Shown: in pieces, positions 5,336 through 7,233 of the stretch | Position numbering within the stretch: position 1 is the stretch's first letter | Layout: each line of letters starts with the position of its first letter | NCBI GenBank assembly: GCA_005883855.1 | Contig: VBAU01000257.1 | Location: forward strand, 1-7,233 | Origin: Bacteroidota bacterium | Lineage (GTDB): Bacteria > Bacteroidota > Bacteroidia > Chitinophagales > Chitinophagaceae | Direction of reading: 5' to 3' | Length of the DNA: 7,233 nt | Translations under genes and position numbers: made by a program | Notes under the pieces: generated by a model | Told to the model about the DNA's origin: nothing | Databases searched by the model: none | The model's input: the letters and a program-made list of their open reading frames with translations, nothing else

Positions 5336-7159
5336 ATGAGTCAGCCCGATGCATTTGCTGGTAAACCAACCCACGAGGGTCGACACCCGAAAGCATTATA
5401 CATTCTATTCTTCACAGAAATGTGGGAACGATTTGCCTACTACTTAATGGTAGGCATCTTGCTTTTATATATGATAGACACCAAAACGGGAGGCAAAGGA
5501 TTTGATGAACGGGTCGGAGCTGACATTGTTGGAAGTTTCATTGCACTCGTTTACCTCACGCCATTCATCGGAGGGCTAATTGCCGACAGGTACTTTGGCT
5601 ACATCAAATCAATTTTCTTAGGAGGAAGCTTGATGGCCGCCGGTTACTTGGGCCTGTCACTGCCTGGCAACACGGCCATGTTCGTTTCTCTTAGCTTGAT
5701 CATTGTTGGAAATGGTTTTTTCAAACCCAATATTTCCACGCTTCTTGGCATTATATATAACCGGGCAGATTTGAAGCCATTAAAAGACAATGCTTACAAC
5801 ATATTTTACATGGGCATCAACATCGGAGCCTTTGTGTGCAATTTCGTCGCTGCTTATTTACGAAATAAGTATGGATGGGGTTACGCTTTTGCCGCGGCCG
5901 GTGTCGGCTTAATCATAGGGTTAATCATCCTGGGCTCTTCGTTGAAAAATAAGGAGATCTCCGCTGCGGACGTAAAAAAACCTGTGCAGCCGGAGGACAT
6001 GCCTTTGTCAAAGATCTTTTCGTACGTGTTCCTCCCCGCAATCATCGCAGCTGTGATTGGCTGGTTTATTCCGACTAAACTATTCGGATCGGCATTAATG
6101 GGAACTCAGGCAAACGACGCGTTCATTTTTGCCTGTCTTCCAATTATTGCATTTTATGTCTCACTGTGGGTGAATGCTAAGTCAGAAGATAAAAAAGGAA
6201 TCGGCGCCCTATTGTTCATCTTTGTTATCGCTATAGCGTTCTGGACGATTTATAATCAAAATGCCACTGGCCTCACCTTGTGGGCCGAAAAACATACTGA
6301 CCGGGCAGCATCCCCGACAACCGCAAAAATCACGAGTAAATTATATCCTCTGCAGGAAGTGACTGACACGCCAAGAATGGTGAATCAGCTGGACGAGTTT
6401 TTTGTCAATGTAAAAGATTACTCGCCGGTCGTAAAAATCGACAAGGAAATTGTTTACGAGAAGGAGAAGACAAAAGATGGAACGCAGCAAACAAAGATTG
6501 ATACCGTTGTTTACGGCGTTACACAAAATGGAAACAGGATTGACACAACGAGTAAGATTGTAAAAGTAATGGGTCCCGATCCGTATTTTAACAACGTGCC
6601 GAAGGACGAATGGCCACATGGCGGCAATGTGAAGCTTACCAATACCGAGCTATTTCAATCCATCAATCCACTATGCATTGTTGTTTTCACGCTGATCTTT
6701 GTGCCCTTTTTCAGCTGGTTAAGAAAAAGAGGAAAAGAACCTTCGACTGCATCCAAGTTTGGAATGGCAATGTTCATATCTGGCTTGTCCGCTCTTGTAA
6801 TGGTCTTTGCTGTTATGTCGGTACCATCTATTTATACTCACAAGGCTGCGACCGTTTGGCTGTGGCTAACATATGCCATCTTCACGATCAGCGAAATATT
6901 TTTAAGCCCCATGGGCCTCTCGTTTGTATCGAAGCTAGCACCTCCAAGGCTCACTGCCTTAATGATGGGCGGATGGTTCCTGTCGACCTCTATCGGTGGC
7001 AAGGTTGCAGGAGTAATGACTGGATTTTGGGATGACTTCCACGATAAAAAATTGTTCTTCCTGATCCTCGTAGTTGCCGCGTTTATTGGAGGTATTTTAA
7101 TTTACTCAAGAATAAAGTCATTGAACCAAATCGTGCGCGAGAAGACGGGATCAGCATAG
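5336..7159 (+). CDS. Proton-coupled oligopeptide transporter (POT/PTR2 family, MFS)
   Basis: Members import di- and tripeptides with protons across the cytoplasmic membrane. The 607-residue protein has the POT signature EMWERFAYY (28-36), Glu28, Glu31 and Arg32 being the proton/peptide site of helix 1. FFKPNIST (128-135) follows in helix 4, with Lys130 matching the known binding lysine. In helix 7 it has FWTIYNQNATGLTL (302-315), in helix 8 QSINP (441-445) and in helix 10 SEIFLSPMGLSFVSKLAP (519-536), with Glu520. Helices 1-6 lie at about 20-203, the two extra bacterial helices at about 225-280, helix 7 at 288-310, helix 8 at 438-461 and the last four at 473-592. Bacterial members are usually near 450-500 residues; the excess is a polar segment at about 320-435 that should face the periplasm. 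No Shine-Dalgarno site is seen. Confidence 0.93.
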   Translation: MSQPDAFAGKPTHEGRHPKALYILFFTEMWERFAYYLMVGILLLYMIDTKTGGKGFDERVGADIVGSFIALVYLTPFIGGLIADRYFGYIKSIFLGGSLMAAGYLGLSLPGNTAMFVSLSLIIVGNGFFKPNISTLLGIIYNRADLKPLKDNAYNIFYMGINIGAFVCNFVAAYLRNKYGWGYAFAAAGVGLIIGLIILGSSLKNKEISAADVKKPVQPEDMPLSKIFSYVFLPAIIAAVIGWFIPTKLFGSALMGTQANDAFIFACLPIIAFYVSLWVNAKSEDKKGIGALLFIFVIAIAFWTIYNQNATGLTLWAEKHTDRAASPTTAKITSKLYPLQEVTDTPRMVNQLDEFFVNVKDYSPVVKIDKEIVYEKEKTKDGTQQTKIDTVVYGVTQNGNRIDTTSKIVKVMGPDPYFNNVPKDEWPHGGNVKLTNTELFQSINPLCIVVFTLIFVPFFSWLRKRGKEPSTASKFGMAMFISGLSALVMVFAVMSVPSIYTHKAATVWLWLTYAIFTISEIFLSPMGLSFVSKLAPPRLTALMMGGWFLSTSIGGKVAGVMTGFWDDFHDKKLFFLILVVAAFIGGILIYSRIKSLNQIVREKTGSA

Positions 7160-7171
7160 GCTATCACTCAA

Positions 7172-7201
7172 GGGTTGAAAACTTATTCAACTTCTTTTTT
7201 T
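7172..7201 (+). terminator. Intrinsic terminator after the peptide transporter gene
   Basis: GTTGAA (7174-7179) pairs with TTCAAC (7186-7191) around a 6-nt loop, and two G-T pairs (7172-7173 with 7192-7193) lengthen the stem. A run of seven T residues (7195-7201) follows. It begins 12 bp after the stop codon, so the transporter gene is probably a single-gene transcript. The last 32 bases of the window (7202-7233) show nothing I can name. Confidence 0.75.
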
Positions 7202-7233
7202 AACCTCCAAACTAAAACTAATCGCTATGGCCG

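Noticed and set aside
6610..7035. 141-codon plus-strand frame within the transporter gene
   Set aside because: It is a shifted frame of the transporter, whose helix 8-12 motifs are continuous in the main frame.

Overview
The window looks like chromosomal core sequence from a member of the Bacteroidota, probably a Cytophagales- or Chitinophagales-like bacterium. This rests on the protein styles (a MreB/MreC/MreD set with a short MreD of Bacteroidota type, an animal-like tryptophan 2,3-dioxygenase, a POT transporter with an extra periplasmic segment), on starts that mostly lack Shine-Dalgarno sequences, and on upstream sequences resembling the TTTG / TAnnTTTG promoter style of that phylum. The genus cannot be fixed from the sequence alone.

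Layout: five genes lie on the minus strand and one on the plus strand. Reading the minus strand from high to low coordinate they are purD (5210-3930), a tryptophan 2,3-dioxygenase gene (3872-2847), a 525-bp non-coding stretch holding a strong terminator and several repeat or palindrome structures, mreB (2321-1296), a 282-bp spacer, mreC (1013-135) and the first 46 codons of mreD (138 to the window edge, overlapping mreC by ATGA). Divergent from purD, a proton-coupled oligopeptide transporter gene (POT family) runs 5336-7159 and ends in its own terminator.

Functionally the window joins three unrelated jobs. MreB, MreC and MreD are the cytoskeletal and membrane parts of the rod-shape (elongasome) complex. 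PurD makes glycinamide ribonucleotide in purine synthesis. The dioxygenase opens the indole ring of tryptophan, the first step of the kynurenine route, which can lead to NAD. The transporter imports di- and tripeptides. The purD and dioxygenase genes are 57 bp apart and may be cotranscribed; the terminator at 2695-2733 separates them from the mre genes.

I found no mobile element, CRISPR array, tRNA, rRNA or defence-like system. The observations most worth a second look are non-coding: a perfect 16-bp palindrome and a 12-bp tandem repeat upstream of mreB, and an inverted repeat between purD and the transporter gene. The roughly 115-residue insert between transmembrane helices 7 and 8 of the transporter is the most interesting protein feature. 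I do not see convincing evidence of a novel multi-gene system.
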